The translations under genes were made by a program, and so were the position numbers. The notes under the pieces were generated by a model. It was not told where the DNA came from and searched no databases. It saw nothing but the letters and a program-made list of their open reading frames with translations. A stretch of DNA of 64,000 nt from Opisthorchis felineus (taxonomy: Eukaryota; Platyhelminthes; Trematoda; Opisthorchiida; Opisthorchiidae). Shown here piece after piece: positions 24,051 to 37,510 of the stretch. The stretch spans positions 1,065,761 through 1,129,760 of the forward strand of contig SJOL01008492.1 of assembly GCA_004794785.1 (NCBI GenBank), written 5' to 3'. Numbering within the stretch: position 1 is the stretch's first letter; each line of letters opens with the position of its first letter.

Positions 24051-24306
24051 TAGTTCTTATGAGGACTGCTCGCTGTAATAAGCTGCTACACATTTGTGTG
24101 AGGTTTAATTCCGAATTCATTGTACATGTACTGGCCAGGCTGTACCGATTTAGCTGTTAGTTCTTATGAGGACTGCTCGCTGTAATAAGCTGCTACACAT
24201 TTGTGTGAGGTTTAATTCCGAATTCATTGTACATGTACTGGCCAGGCTGTACCGATTTAGCTGTACCGATTTAGCTGTACCGAATTAGCTGTATCGAATT
24301 AGCTGT
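24051..24306 (+). repeat. 107-bp tandem duplication with 14-bp microrepeat tail
   Basis: A 107-bp unit beginning TAGTTCTTATGAGGACTGCT occupies 24,051-24,157 and is repeated without visible change at 24,158-24,264. Both copies end in ACCGATTTAGCTGT. This 14-mer then continues as a tandem series at 24,251-24,264, 24,265-24,278, 24,279-24,292 (one change) and 24,293-24,306 (two changes). The near-identity of the large units implies a recent duplication or an assembly artefact. Confidence 0.95.
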
Positions 24307-27300
24307 GCCAACCTCTGTGTTTGAATGTGAAGTGAAAGTGCAGCTCGAAACATAAAATTTGGACAGAAATTCAGCATGTTAAACCAGTGTTGAGGCTACC
24401 TTGCTTTCAGCGAAGCTGCAGAGCGCTATTCCTGTGACCAGTCCGACGGAAGGGCTTATAGAAACGCACGAATTTTGCAGAGGCTAGCGTCTTATCTACT
24501 GTTCACCTCCGGTATAAACTTTGGATTTCCAGTGTTCTGGTACATGATATGTTCTCTTGGGGCAGTAAACCACCATAGATGAACTGGTCGCAGCCCATAA
24601 ACAAGGCTGGTTAGTTTGCCTGTTTGATTTCACAAACCCCCTATCATGCAGCTGCATTTTGACACGGAACAATTAGTATTCAGCCACGTTGTGATCGAAC
24701 GGCTAAATACAACACACCTGACCAGTAGGTCGATTCGTGTTCTTGCGTGTATTTTTTGGCTGGGATCATCGTGGAAAACGTTAGTGACCTGGCATGCTGT
24801 GTCCAAAACATCCCCAGTCACTTGTTTTATTGCATTAATGTCAACGTAAACCGCACCTCAGCTTAGGTACAAACCAATTAAACGCCAAGTCGTAGGCATT
24901 TAAGAGCGTCATATTTGTACTAGGTCGGAAAAATCTGAAAAAGGTGGTCGACTTACAGTCACATTCTCGTCAGAAGTAGCACAGTTGATTCCAAAACATC
25001 CTAGAACACATCGTGAATGCAGAGCACCTTTCACAAACAGAGGATTTGTTCGTGTATTGTAATCACGCAACCGGAACCCAAAACTCCTGTCCATCTGTGA
25101 AGCCTTGTCCGACAGTGCTCATCAACCAGTAGCGTGAAAAACAAAATGTTGAAACAAAACGTTTGGCTTCCGCTGACGGGATTACATGCCCCCTTATTTA
25201 TTGATCTGTCCATTCTAGATTTGTCCAACACATTACTGTACACAATCCACACGTTTGAAGTCTCGTGGCTGAAGAGATTAAAAATGAAGCTAACGACATG
25301 CGATACATTTATTCCGTCTATGTTTTGGATGTGGATAATGGAAACGGAAATTTGATTCCGTGAACGGAAAGTGATTAATCCATGTCTCTATTCATTTGGT
25401 ATGTTTCTAGTCGTTTGAAAGTGCGCCCTTGTGGTGGTTTTAGCACCACAACGAACAAAATCTTGAAATTAATTCAGAGATGTGCAGCTTTTTTAACTAC
25501 CAGTATGTAAAAGTATTCCGAATAAGAACCAACAATCGGTGAAACCCTCACGAAGCCTACGCTTTTGGCGTGTCCAGGATGCAAAGCTTTGGCACCTTAT
25601 TAATCTCTGCAATATCTACAACCAAAACGAAATTGAAGATCGACGTCTTCTTGTCCATATGTTGTTACCTTGTAAAGGTCTGGGTAACGAGAGTGTGTGT
25701 ATTTTTTACATGAGGTCAACGTGAAGACTTCTGTTGTTGTTTCTAGGGTAATGCTGTACGAACCGTAGCGTGCAAAAAACATGGCTGAAATGTGACGCAT
25801 CGTCATTTAGTGGCCTACCATTTCAAGTGTCATCATGCGCAGTGAAATAAACGAATGTGAGCGCATATCAACCAAGCCATCAGCATACTGTCAACCCAGA
25901 AACTGCAACAAACCATGGCAAAAAACTCACTGTTTTTACCGCTTCAATTATACCACAAAATGACCACGATGGCGGTCATAAAATCTTACTGAGAATGTAA
26001 GGCAATCAAACTCCTAGGTCTGGTAGGAGCAAACCCCCTTTGCCAAAAGGCATCATACACACTTCAAAAGAACATACCAAAGCCACGGTCAAACCAAAAA
26101 AATACTGAACGATGCTGCCCTGCACCTTGCTGATAGTCTGCCTTAGCTGACCATTGTAGTAAACGATCATAAAATCTTATGCTCGCATTAAGTTAACCAA
26201 CCGGAAGTAACCAAGCTTAAGGTAGGGTGCACAAAACTCAAAGCATATAAAGCTGGGAAACTGACAGACAAATTCTATCCACTCAAAAGTTCCGTTCAGG
26301 CAGTGTGAGGAAAAGTTTTCAACTTTTCCGGTAAAGGAAAGTATTTTCCTACGCTCAAGTTACACGAATAACTACGAGATTGTGGATCATTTTGGCTTGA
26401 TAGATACTTTTAGGTAACGATGTACTTAGTCAGATCCATCAAATCCTTCCGGTACAGAGAGGGTATAATATGAAGGTGCTGGGTATCAGTATCTAATTTC
26501 ATTGACTGAATTTCTGAGTTTGATACGAAATGGGGTATCTCTCCCCAGGATGAGCTTTCACAATAACTTCAAAATGAATGCTTTACGGACAAGGGAATAC
26601 TACGAGACCTTTCGGAAAAACATATCTCCCTGCCCTTTTGCGGATGTCTTCCTAAATTCACCTTCATTATGTTATTATGTCTCAAAACGTCGGGGATTTG
26701 CGGAATCTACTCTTTTATGCGCTGTTTTTGTTTGCTAACTTTTATGGCCGCTTGCACTGTCTTAGATTTGAAGGCCATCAGTACTTCATTCTTATCTCCG
26801 TGCACTTGGCATACACTGAATGGGTGACACAGTCTTCAACTTGTGCGAGCGGCTGGATATACTTTCTTCAATAGGTTGTACAGTGGACTGTATAAGGTTT
26901 CTTTAGATATTTCGAGTAACTCAGAAGGACATTGCAGCGAACAGCATGGATTTCAACTTAGAAAAGGGACTTATTCTAGACTGAAACATTTAATTTCTTG
27001 TCGAGTTATCATAGATGGGAATATACCAAATACTGCAGCATATCCGGTCGGTGGAATCTAAAGCAGCCCAGCAGACCAACTTTCACAGCACAGTCATTAA
27101 AAAACCAAAATTTCTAGGATTCTCCAGTTTGCTCCACAGCAAGCCATAAACTATAATTTAGTTGGTTAACTGAAGACCAAAATGTGAGTTCGCCTTATCG
27201 CTGGAGTAAATCTACCAGTGCCATTATGACCGTCCAATACCAAAACAGTTTAGTCTGCAAGATCAGTACGAATGTTTTGAAGACGTCAGTTCTTTTATGT

Positions 27301-30300
27301 CCTCAGGTTAGATGTTCAGGTTAGGCAAGCTGACTCCCTCAATATTGTGTGGATGCCAGGTTTTCGAAATCATTCCCCAGGTCGCACGTGAAAAGCGAGT
27401 CTTGGCAGAAATCCATGCAATATTTTGGGAAGTTTTTTCACGTCGTGCGCCATTGTGACAAACATTCTGCCGATTCCGAAATCACAACCTTTAAAGCAAG
27501 GGGCATAAAAAAGCGGTGTGTCCATCTTCAGCCTTCTATCATACGAAGCATTTGCAACGGCAATTCGGAACTAACCAGAATTCGGATGGTATGGTGCAGA
27601 ATACACTATTTTCCCAGTTAGTTGCCCCTCTACATATGTGTATAAAACCGTCTATTCAGATATTTGTTAGAGTGGGTTCATGCTTCTCACAGGGTGCTTT
27701 CGGCGGTTTCCAGTCCTGATGCAATTGTATGCCTTCGTTATACTGCCTTTCATTTGCTTGTGTGTAGAGACTGCAAAATTTGAAACAAGTTTTGTATCAT
27801 ATGAATTCCTTGTGTCGGTCTACGGCTTTACCATCTTAGAACTTTCAGCCTTAAGAACTTTTCACATGAACAGAGCACTTGAGGTAACTGGTCATACAAC
27901 AACAGGAAGTTGAATGTGCTTTTTTCTTTTCCTTCCAGTTCGAACAGCTTTCGTTCTATCTCATGTGTCACATTAAAAGTGACCGTGAATTTCACTTCAT
28001 TGAAACTTTCCATGAACAAAGTAGAAGGTTAAAGTTTATTACTGACGAGTTTTTCAGCTAGCAGATGTTGATTCCCATGGAGTCAACCGAATGAAGACTA
28101 CTGGCGTCATTCCAGTGGAACCGGATGGCGAAAGGCATCAGGTAGACGTGTACTACAGAATAAGAGTAAACAGACATCTTTTTGGAAGAACGGACATATC
28201 AGAGGAGTTTGAATATATCTTGAATCGGCTTTGAGACCATCGGTCTTATTCAAAGATTGGTCTTTGGGACGCCTACCTGAAAACTGCTTTGGACAAAGCT
28301 TCCAGTGAGTTAAAAGTAACAAACCCTCCTCTTCAATTGTGTCAATAATCACTAATGTTTGGATTATCTATGTTTTCAAATATCATTAATGATATTGGTC
28401 AGTTATGAAGACTATGTTATTATCTATGGATATTATCACAATTCACAAGATTCTGTATTGTTGTCCCCAGTCGAATGATTCCATAATTGTGATCTTTTGA
28501 CAACTCCTTCTCATTGGTGGAGTTAAACAGACCTCCTTTCCATGCTACGTTGTGTAATCTGCAGGATTTAAAGTCGATCCCTTCAGTTATCCATCATTGC
28601 CCCGTCTCAGATGAATGCGACCCAACTTCGGCTTTTGTTAACTGCCTTCCAATATTCACGTTTCTGTAAGAAGCTTCTGTAAAATTCACCCCACTCCTTG
28701 GCTTGAGATGTTGTTTTCCTTTCCAAACGAACACTTCTGACCGTCGCTATTCGTGCATTGGCGGTCGATATGACTGCTGCAATAAAGCAAACTGAGCCTC
28801 CACCGAGTCCCCAGAGTCCCCACTCAGATACTCTCCAAAACAGGAATTCCTAATTCACAAACTCACTGAGAAACACCACTCGTGTACATGGAGGTCACTC
28901 GGTTTCACAAGTCTATTCAGGTTTAAATTGACAAGGAAGCTATGACATTCAGCGACCATCTACACAAAACACTTATTAAGACTTCTGCTGCAATAAGGCC
29001 GGTCTAGAACGTAGCTGTTGGTTCATCTATAGATATACTATTAAGGCAGACTGGAAAGACGCACTCCATTGGCCGATTTTTACCACGGCACGGTGTTGTG
29101 GACATCGCCCATAATTTCGGACTGTGATCTATAGTAGCAACTCTCTGCTAATCGGAGCCAGTTGGTTCATTCCACCCACCATTATTTCATGCTTTTGGTC
29201 GAGGTTCAACTGCTCTGCTTCTAGCAGAAATTTTGGGAAAGAAGGGTTGCTGGTTATGCTCGATGGTCTGCAGTCGGAATGATTTAGTTATCGCTCCACC
29301 CAAGTTAAGCCCATGGTCCAATTTGACCTGGATTCCGGACACACAAGGATCCGTTAGATGAGGCACTCGACTACAATGTGGCTTTGACTACCGACAGATA
29401 TTATGCAAGCTTCAAACATTTAGTTCGAGGGTCACAAACATTCGCAAGTCTCTTGATCATGTTTTGTGAAAACCTTAAATGGACGGCCCTTTCCTCGGTA
29501 AATTCCATAAACTTGCGGTTAACTCCTACAACAAATTGTAGGAAGTACCGAAACGACTACATCGCAATTCACACAACGTGCTAGCCGAGAGAATTTTATG
29601 CACAGGCCTTCCACAAGCACCTGTCACAAATAATAGACCTCAATGATGACATGACCTAGGAAAGTTTCTTTAAACCTCAAAAGTCCCCCTCTAGAATCAG
29701 CTTCTGTCTTAGGTTCAAATAGGCCACAATTCAGACGGTTTGAACTACATGCTCTTTTCACCTCTTCATTTCTAAAGCTTACTTGCGGGAAGTGTTGGAT
29801 ACCTTCAGGGCTTAAGGTTTATGAATCACGGGATTCGCTTTTTTCATGACTAGAAGAATTTATTGGACACGTGGGGTTATCCATCCCAATGAAGTGAGTA
29901 CTGGTATTCCCTAGCCGGGGTGTTAGTTAAGATGGGCAAAAAGGGTGCTCGACTATTCCTGTTAGTACCGTCTAACTCTGGCGTGACGCTATGATGTGCC
30001 TATCTAAGTGTGGGTAGGATGCGGGATATCCTATTTTCTGGTCTTTTCCCGAAAGTTTTGGGCTGATTTGTATTGGGCCTCCAGTCTTCCAAATTCCTCC
30101 CTTCGGCGTGCTGCATAACGGTCTAACGCCAGGATTTACTGTTTGCCTGTTGTAGCTGGTATTGATTCTCTCCCTACTGGCGTACGATGCTTCATCATAT
30201 CAAACTAGAAAGTGGTATATGATTGTTCTGCGACCGGAAGACAAAACAGAGCTGCTATTTTTCCAATGAAGGTTTCAAAGTAATGGAAATGAGGGGAGAG

Positions 30301-33300
30301 AAACTCTAGCATGATATTGCTTTTAGCGATATTATGGCAAGCCGGAAGCTTATTGAGCAGTAGCGAATAGATTCTGGATTCAAATTTGTTCAACTAACTA
30401 GCCAAACCGCGGGGTTCGCAGTTGGGAATTAGTCGGTGTGCCTTCGTGCTCTTTAAGTTACCCCTTCCAAACCACCCATTGAGCCCATGAAACATGTGAT
30501 ATTTTGCTGCATTCGTGAAAAATCACGAGTCCCTGACCTTTTTTCAGGGAATGCGATTGCTTCCCAAAACATATATGAGTAAAACCCACTAAAAGAAGAA
30601 ATTGTTCTTCTCAGAAATGGAAGACCTCTGGGAAATCTGATAGAAAATGCGGCTGCGGACTTTCCACCAGAATGGCCTCTCTTCGGAGGTTCGGTCCAAG
30701 GGCCAAACTGTGTACTCACTAAATCCAGTGTCCATAATGCAGTCTGTTTTAGTATGGGGAATTATTCATAATTGTAACTGGGCAATGAGGATATGATGTG
30801 GATTGGTTGAAATAGAGCTTGCCGTTTCAACTCAAAATATCCTTTCAAATGCTTGATCAACCACACGCCCGAATTGAACCTGAGTGTAACCACACTGGGC
30901 CAAAGTATAAGCACCTGAGAATTTATCCCACTTGTGCACAAGATTTGAATTACCGTGAAAAATTACTTGCTTGCAGTAAGCTGAATACTCAAAAGCATTT
31001 TTGTGTGCAAGTCTAAGTTAGCCTATAAAAAACAGTGTTCACAAACAAACCAACAGCTATACATCATAACCATCAGTGTGTTCCCTCGTCAGCTTCATTT
31101 ATGGTTACATCACACTACAGCAGTATCCTTCCTACATCCCGCTGATGAAATTATCGGGAATTTTGTCTTCAACTAATAACTGATAGATCATAGGTTTGAA
31201 TCTTCGCTTAGTTTATTGAGAAGTGCGCCGCTGGTGGTTCCGAACAACGACGGAACATCTGTACAGCGCCTACCGGCGCTTTGTCTTTCAGCTTTACCTG
31301 CGGGACGAAATCTCGGTAGGGATGGTTCATATAACCTGTTGAAGTTCAGCCATTTAAAGTGAACTCTTGAATGCAAGTTTTTTTCACTCCTACCACTTAC
31401 TAGTTTGGTTCAATAGACCTGATTGATTAGGAATATGTATTCACTCCTTAGTTACGCATAAATGACTTTCAAACACCATGCATTCACTCCCTCAGAGCCT
31501 CTGGGAAAGAATGGTACCGCAGTGCAGAATATTAAGACACACGGGGGCGCACCTGCACAGAACTTATGTGACTGTCACTTAAAGGCTTATTGGCCGGTCA
31601 CTCCTTGTTGCGTGCTATGTATTTCCTATTAAATAACCGCGGACTTTAACGTTGATATCATACGACAAAACCAGTCGGTGAAGATTGTCGAATTCCGTTG
31701 AGTGACTACACGTTCTTACTTAACAGACGCTGATATCATGAAAAAATAAAAAAAAATATCCAAGTGACATAACCTTAACGTATACGGCAAAAACGAGCAA
31801 TAAGAAGCACACTTCTGAGGATATCATAATATCCCAAAGTGCGAGGCGCCCTTGTCCGGGGCTGTGTTAGTAGGTTTTGAGTGTTGTATAATACCAGGTA
31901 AGAAACTGTATCTCTTCTTCTTAGGGACTTACTGTGCTGATGGATACTTCGCGCCCTTTTTCACGTAACAGTTGCTCACATGTTTATAGAATGAGTATTC
32001 TAATGCGATCTAGTCTTATCGTGAATACCTCTAAAGTGAGGATACTTTTGAGTGAACTATGCAAAGTCGATAGTGAATGCATGTGGAAAGATGACTCCCC
32101 TCATCCTTACAGGACCAGACCTCGGCTAGCGCATGAACTAATCGTTCGCTTGTTTGTTTCAAGCTTATTTACATGGGGATCACACCCGTATCCGATTTGC
32201 AAAGTGGCACTGTGTGAACGAAGGGGGCAGCCCGGAAACTTCCACCAACATATACTTGCATTAAGCGGTGACTTGCAGCTCCAGGCCACTTCGGAACAAA
32301 GTGCAGCTAACCCACTGCCAATGCAAAACACCAGGAACAGTCAATCTCCCTAGACATAGGTTACGCGTCATCATTCGAGCGAATAAAGAGCATCAACGTT
32401 GTAGGCTGGAACTGGTGACTGGAACTCAATGAACTTAAAGTGAAACTTCATTCCGTTTGGAGTCAACTTCATGGGGTGACAAAGCATGTACATTAATCTT
32501 TCCGCTACAGTGTTTCGACTTGAATGATCATTCTCCTGATACTCACTTTTCGTAGCGAGTTGAACAGTAAAAACGTTTTTTTAGTTCCACAAAATATCGG
32601 ATTTCGCATTGGCCTTGTAGAATGGCGGATACAAAAGGTAGGGCCGTTCTGTGGCTATTTGTCTGTTACTAAGTCATCATAAAGCCCATACATATGAATG
32701 TTAGGGATAAAGGTAACGCCAAATCACAATGGCGGTTATTCTGGTTTGTTTACCATAATTTGATGTCAAATCAATTCTCTAGTGCATAGTAAATCAGGAA
32801 AATGAAGTTGTGGAGATGAAAACCAAAACAATAACAAGACGTCTCGTCGATTTTTTATAACTGATGCAAAGCAAAAAGGCAAACCTAAGCAAAATGAAAT
32901 GTTCAAAAGCACATGAGAAATTGACAAAACAGAGTGTGATTTAGCTGGCGTTCTCAAAGCTTGTACTTTGTGGTCAAAAGAAATATTTAATAGAGTCGCT
33001 ACGATAATGTTAATGACATCTAAATGTAACCCATACATATGTGGACTGTGCCATTCGCACAGTTTCCCTCCTAGACCACCTTGCTTTGGGGTATATTAGG
33101 AGGTGATCGCATTGAAGAATGGGTGCTGTAACATATTTTGAATATGGCATGCCTGACGCAGATTTATCTCAATTCATGAGATACTCATCGGTTCCGTCCC
33201 GTGGAAGTGTTTATGAGATATTTACGGACAAACTGCTACATCCAATTTTGCGTATTGCAACCATCTTCGTATCGAACTGAGCTCACAACTCCTCAAGCAA

Positions 33301-35736
33301 TGGACCTGAGTTTTACTCAACCGCAGCTGATCTGTACTGTCCCATCTTGACAAGTTGATTCTTTTTATTCGGATAGGCTGCAACTGACAGAGGGCACGTA
33401 TCTTTTCGCACTTCATTTCTCATAATCTTCTGCGTTCATAGTGGGTGGCCGTGTTCCCTCACCATGGGTGATTGCACATGACGTTGAGCACATCATAATA
33501 AACGAGTCTTCAAAGGGCAGGGTGACAGTGTACGGCTACAACCTTTATTAGTAAACAGTTTGATCTCCGTTACAAAGAACATGTAGAAAGATACCTAAAG
33601 ACTAAGAATTCGCACTCCTTTTCTGGTGTTCTAACTTGCGGATATCGCATTTCGGTTTAGCGATGTTAGATCACGGGAAAAAAGCCTTATACTGCCAGGC
33701 GTAAACACCAGCCTGAGGTAGCGGGCTGGTTAAAACGTGATAGCGTTCATTCCTAGTCTGTCTTCACAATATTCTTCCGTAAGCAGTGATCGCATCAAAG
33801 CGTTAGCAAAACAGACTCACTTACGAACGTGCTGAAGAACTGGAGTATATAAGATTTTAGGTAAAAGTTTACTACCCAGCACAACAGTATCCTTCTGTCA
33901 GGGGACTTGGTTTGGGGTGTGTTACTGTGAGGTGTCCCCAATCTTACGAGAATTTTAACAATGAATACAAAGGGAATTGCAAAACGTCCCTAACTATCGG
34001 GTATCCCTTCTTGAGTGGACACTTGACAGGAATTTCCCGCATTTTATAAAATATAGTTTGATAGCAACAAAATAATGATCTGGAACTATACTGTATACGA
34101 ATGGTTTCAGAGTACCTTGCGTTTGTATCCAGATCACCATGGTTTCACTAGCCTTCTTCAGTAGTACCAAGAAAATTGATGATGAGATTACTTTAAAAAA
34201 ATCGTTGGCACAGCATCAGTGTTTGAACACTGGTGACTCGCTGCCGCTTTATTGACGCTATTGCAGGACACAGTTTGTTTCTAAATAAAGCCCACCAGTT
34301 ACAATTGACAGTCTGTTTATTCTACGTATAAGGTCGCACTGTCGTAAGGCGAAACCACTGATGTTCGCCATCTTGATATACTTGGTTTCATCTATTTTAA
34401 CTACACAGAACCTTACCAGATTATTTATCATACGGGTTTAACCGTAGCTGAAGGTCTAACTTAAAACAACTGGCGTGGATTCCTCGTGAACCTGGGCTAA
34501 AATAGCCTCACCAGCGACCAAAAGTATATGTACCACGAGTGTTACAATGTCAACTCAAGATTTTAAGGCACAGTGAGTCTTCGTCAGTTTGATCAATCGT
34601 GACGTAAATGAGCCGCATAGGGACAGATCTGACCGTTTACATGATTGTGATTATCCGGAAAGCACAGCACACATGAGCGCATCTAAATATTTCAAACTGA
34701 GAACGTCCTCCTCCATTCGACCTCGAGCGTTTCAGCCTTGAAATTAGCTTCTCTATTTATTTTTTCAACTAGACTCAAAGACTTTTCATTCTTGTAAATT
34801 CATGGTCAAAACAGCCGGCGATCCTTTTAATGATCCTCCCTTTCCTTAATATTGTGGAAGTATCATGGGAGCAGTCAAGAAGGGAAGGCGCAACTGTTCT
34901 TTGAATCGAAACCCACCAACTGGCCCGAGGGAGTGTAGTCTCAGCCGATTTATCTCTCCTATTGTTAAAAGTATTCTCAGTTGAGCAGTAATTCAGGCAT
35001 AGTTCAATTATCTGAGTCAACATTCTGTGTATAATTTTGAGCAACTCGAAACATGTGCAGTGATTTGAGTCTCACTAATAGAAACCGATTACCAACTCTT
35101 GATTTTGAAAATCCTTTTCAAGGTCATATCCCTGTGTACTTGACAAATAATAGACCATTGTTTCAAGGGGTTTCTATCTTCTACTGAGACTCACATCAAT
35201 GGACAAGGCCAGTAGTTACACATGGGAAGATATAGACACATGTAAACGTAGGATAGAGACAACGATTACACATATAAAGTGGTAGGTAAACAGCCTCTGA
35301 ACTGATTACCCAGCTGAAATTGTGAAACCATGGCAAGGATTCAGCTGTGAACTGAAAGCCTGATCAGGTGAACTAAATTTGTACTGAACTTGCGAGACCG
35401 GCAATGGCGCAGAATTTAAAAATTCAAGATGAGGTGGAGGTGATGGGCTAACGAGGTCTCAAGGTGTTTGTTGCGTGCAATGGGCACTAGCTCAGAGGTG
35501 ATATTGGATGACTGTACACGGTTTAAAATCTAACGAAACCGACGCTTTTAGGGATTTAATCAAGCTGTCAGCTATGTTTTGAATGACCATTTACGCGGTT
35601 CCCCATACCTGGTTCCGGCCACAGCTAGTGTACAGGAGTTAGCACTGGGTGACCCCGTTGAAACTCAAAGGAGAGGGTTGGTAAGATGATAAGATGTGCA
35701 ATGTTACGGAATATACGTAGCTCAGTTTCGCTGCTT
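24307..35736. other. Long intergenic stretch, no gene or known repeat recognised
   Basis: Over 11 kb without a recognisable element. The longest open frame in the whole window lies here (to 32,353, about 139 codons by an alternative start, first ATG at 31,940), but it matches no known family and is of chance length. A 27-base stretch with intron-like ends (GTAAG to TTCTTCTTAG, 31,898-31,924) lies just upstream of it. A short A-rich run is at 31,741-31,758. Confidence 0.4.
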
Positions 35737-35830
35737 GGTTGTTGGTCTGTTCGCCGAGCTTGGTAGTTGGATTGCAAACGTTTCATCACCAATCGAGGTG
35801 ACATCGTCAGCGCGGAGTTTTCAACATTGC
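35737..35830 (-). mobile_element. Family 2 ribozyme-retroelement, minus strand
   Basis: On the minus strand it reads from a divergent 5' part into the family 2 hammerhead and then TGCAATCCAACTACC and GCTCGGCGAACAGACCAACA, ending at the family 3' end ACC (complement of 35,737-35,739). Sequence beyond the ribozyme on its 5' side does not match the copies at 11 and 16 kb, so the left limit is uncertain. A target duplication was not found. A minus-strand open frame of 122 codons (35,625-35,993) runs through it by chance. Confidence 0.65.
35768..35816 (-). ncRNA. Hammerhead ribozyme, family 2, best stem III
   Basis: On the minus strand the core is CTGACGA (complement of 35,804-35,810). It differs from CTGATGA only at position 7, which is known to tolerate any base. 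Stem II is GTCACC (complement of 35,797-35,802) with GGTGAT (complement of 35,785-35,790), and GAAA is the complement of 35,781-35,784. The self-complementary ACGT that forms stem III in a dimer is intact (35,778-35,781), followed by U as the cleavage base. Stem I pairs GCG (complement of 35,811-35,813) with TGC (complement of 35,774-35,776). All required elements are present, so this is the family 2 copy most likely to cleave. Confidence 0.78.
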
Positions 35831-37008
35831 CAATATCTTCGGGCATTCTACGCTCAAAACAGGGCCCACTCAACCCCGCATTGATAAGATGCGCATTCAG
35901 CGGTAGACATTTGGCCATCGGGAGTAGTTTTTCCTTGTGGTGGGATGTTATGTGATAACTCATGGACAAGTTGGTTTTCAAAAACAACCGCATAAAAACT
36001 TTGATAATCCTCAGGTCAGAAAACTTTGGCTTTTCTTGAGTTGGGTCTTCATTGCCGGAATTAGACCGTAAATTGCCTACTGTTCTGCAGTCTTTAGTTG
36101 ATTATCACCTCAGTAGAGAAAAGTTATTATTTTGTTTCAGCATCTAAATACTTATTTAGTTAACTTTTCCATGTACGAATCTCAACTGAACTAATTTACT
36201 AAGGAACAATGTGATGGCGTATCACTTGTGACTTGAATTATCATAAAGTTGAGTAGAAGTTTTGGTAGTTTCGATACTCAACCAATGGTGGACATCCACC
36301 ATCCCGATCCCACATTTAGCTTGTGAAAATAACAAACAATTGGAATTTTCCCCCAAAGACCAACCGCACAAGCAAATTAAATTTGGAAAATGTCAGCTTA
36401 TTTTCAGACTGTAGCTGAGTTGTGTTTTTTGACAGTACAACTTGCTTTTGTTCTCATCTGTCGGTTTTCCGCCCTTCCGTCTCCGCTCGCGCGTTTGTTG
36501 TACCTGATGGTTTGATGTCAGAACGATGACGACAGACGAACAACGAGGATGGAATTCGTCTGGATTCTCGGTAGTTTGCAACGCACCTCGGCAGTCCTCA
36601 TCCGAAGGAGAATGCAATTTATCTCTGGCAGAATCTGAAGGCAAAAGTTAACGAACTTTGTTTATGCATCAGTCAACCTGAGAGCGTCTCACCTCCCTCT
36701 GATCTGCCATGCCAGCGAACTTTCCTAAAAAGTGCTGAGTTTTATACAATGATCTATAAGAAATAGGTTGCCATTTTTACAGTTCGGATCCACCGTGACA
36801 ATCTTCACTGTGCTGGAGCGTGTTACCCTATGAACCAGACTGTTAATGTAATTTTGCAGGCGCTTTTACTGCTGCGTTCACCTTGTGGCCACTAAATTAA
36901 ACAAAAATGCAAGACCATTTCAGGAATACCTCATATTCATATGGTATCACACACAGCTAATTACTTGGGAGTGAGACGTCTATGTGATGAAACCATACTG
37001 TACTTTCT
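35831..37008. other. Intergenic, nothing recognised
   Basis: Only short open frames (up to 83 codons, minus strand, 36,393-36,644) without known motifs. Confidence 0.45.
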
Positions 37009-37510
37009 GGAAACACTCGTTTGCGTTCTACTTTAGTTTTACCAGGAAGCTCCACTGAATACCGGCTGAAGCTCTCGTTTGGGATATTCCTCAACTGAAA
37101 GTACTGCACCAAGCTGCCTCTTGTTCCAGTTGGCACGATATTCAAACTTTCCCAGTACATTGTGCTGTCGGAACAGGTCACTCATAAGATTATTGAACTC
37201 TCCAACAGCCGCCTAATGAGTAGTGTACTGTCAAGAAGATATACTGTGTTATCTCGAATATTTTACCAAAATGAAACGTTGTCCGGCCTGCGTGCAACAT
37301 ATTCAGTTGAAGAATCATATGGATAAGAGATTCAGTCGCTAAAACAAACTGTGTGTATTTCGCGAATCGCTTGAAATTGGGTTCAAGTAGAACATATGGT
37401 TGACGGAAATTCGGGAACTCCACCTTCCTGATGAGCCCCAAGAAGGAAAAAATCGGTTGTGGGTTGTCGAAGAGTTGCTAGTTACCTTGTGAGTAGTGTT
37501 CCGTCAAGAA
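37009..37510. repeat. Family 1 repeat, head-to-head pair
   Basis: Two family 1 segments in opposite orientation. 37,009-37,183 runs in the minus sense, with its 3' end at the left (AAACACTCGTTTGC), and carries the body up to the unit start. At about 37,185-37,200 the sequence turns round (CTCATAAG, then CCTAATGAG) and 37,200-37,468 runs in the plus sense through the body, the 3' end block (GTGTATTTCGC), the spacer and a degraded hammerhead (37,416-37,468). It continues into the start of a further unit (GAGTAGTGTTCCGTCAAGAAA to about 37,510). The monomer length, cleavage site to cleavage site, is near 280 nt. Flanks TACTGTACTTTCTGG and TATTGTAAATTTATGG may be a decayed target duplication. Confidence 0.7.
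37416..37468 (+). ncRNA. Hammerhead ribozyme, family 1, degraded
   Basis: CTGATGA (37,428-37,434) is intact, and the outer GTC (37,466-37,468) and GTGGG are kept. The second strand of stem II has mutated into an A-rich run (AAGGAAAAAA), so stem II cannot close and the GAAA register is blurred. Stem III is reduced from ACCGGT to TCGGT. It is probably inactive. Confidence 0.65.

Noticed and set aside
31144..31170. Hammerhead at CTGATGAAATTATCGGG
   Set aside because: CTGATGA is present, but there is no stem II and no GAAA at the right place; several other chance CTGATGA sites (6,429, 9,398, 12,688, 47,104, 50,692) fail the same way.
31940..32353. Longest open frame as a gene
   Set aside because: About 139 codons is what chance gives for six frames of 64 kb at this base composition, and no family motif is visible.
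35625..35993. 122-codon minus-strand frame as a protein gene
   Set aside because: It runs through the family 2 ribozyme element, whose other copies are non-coding, so the frame is incidental.
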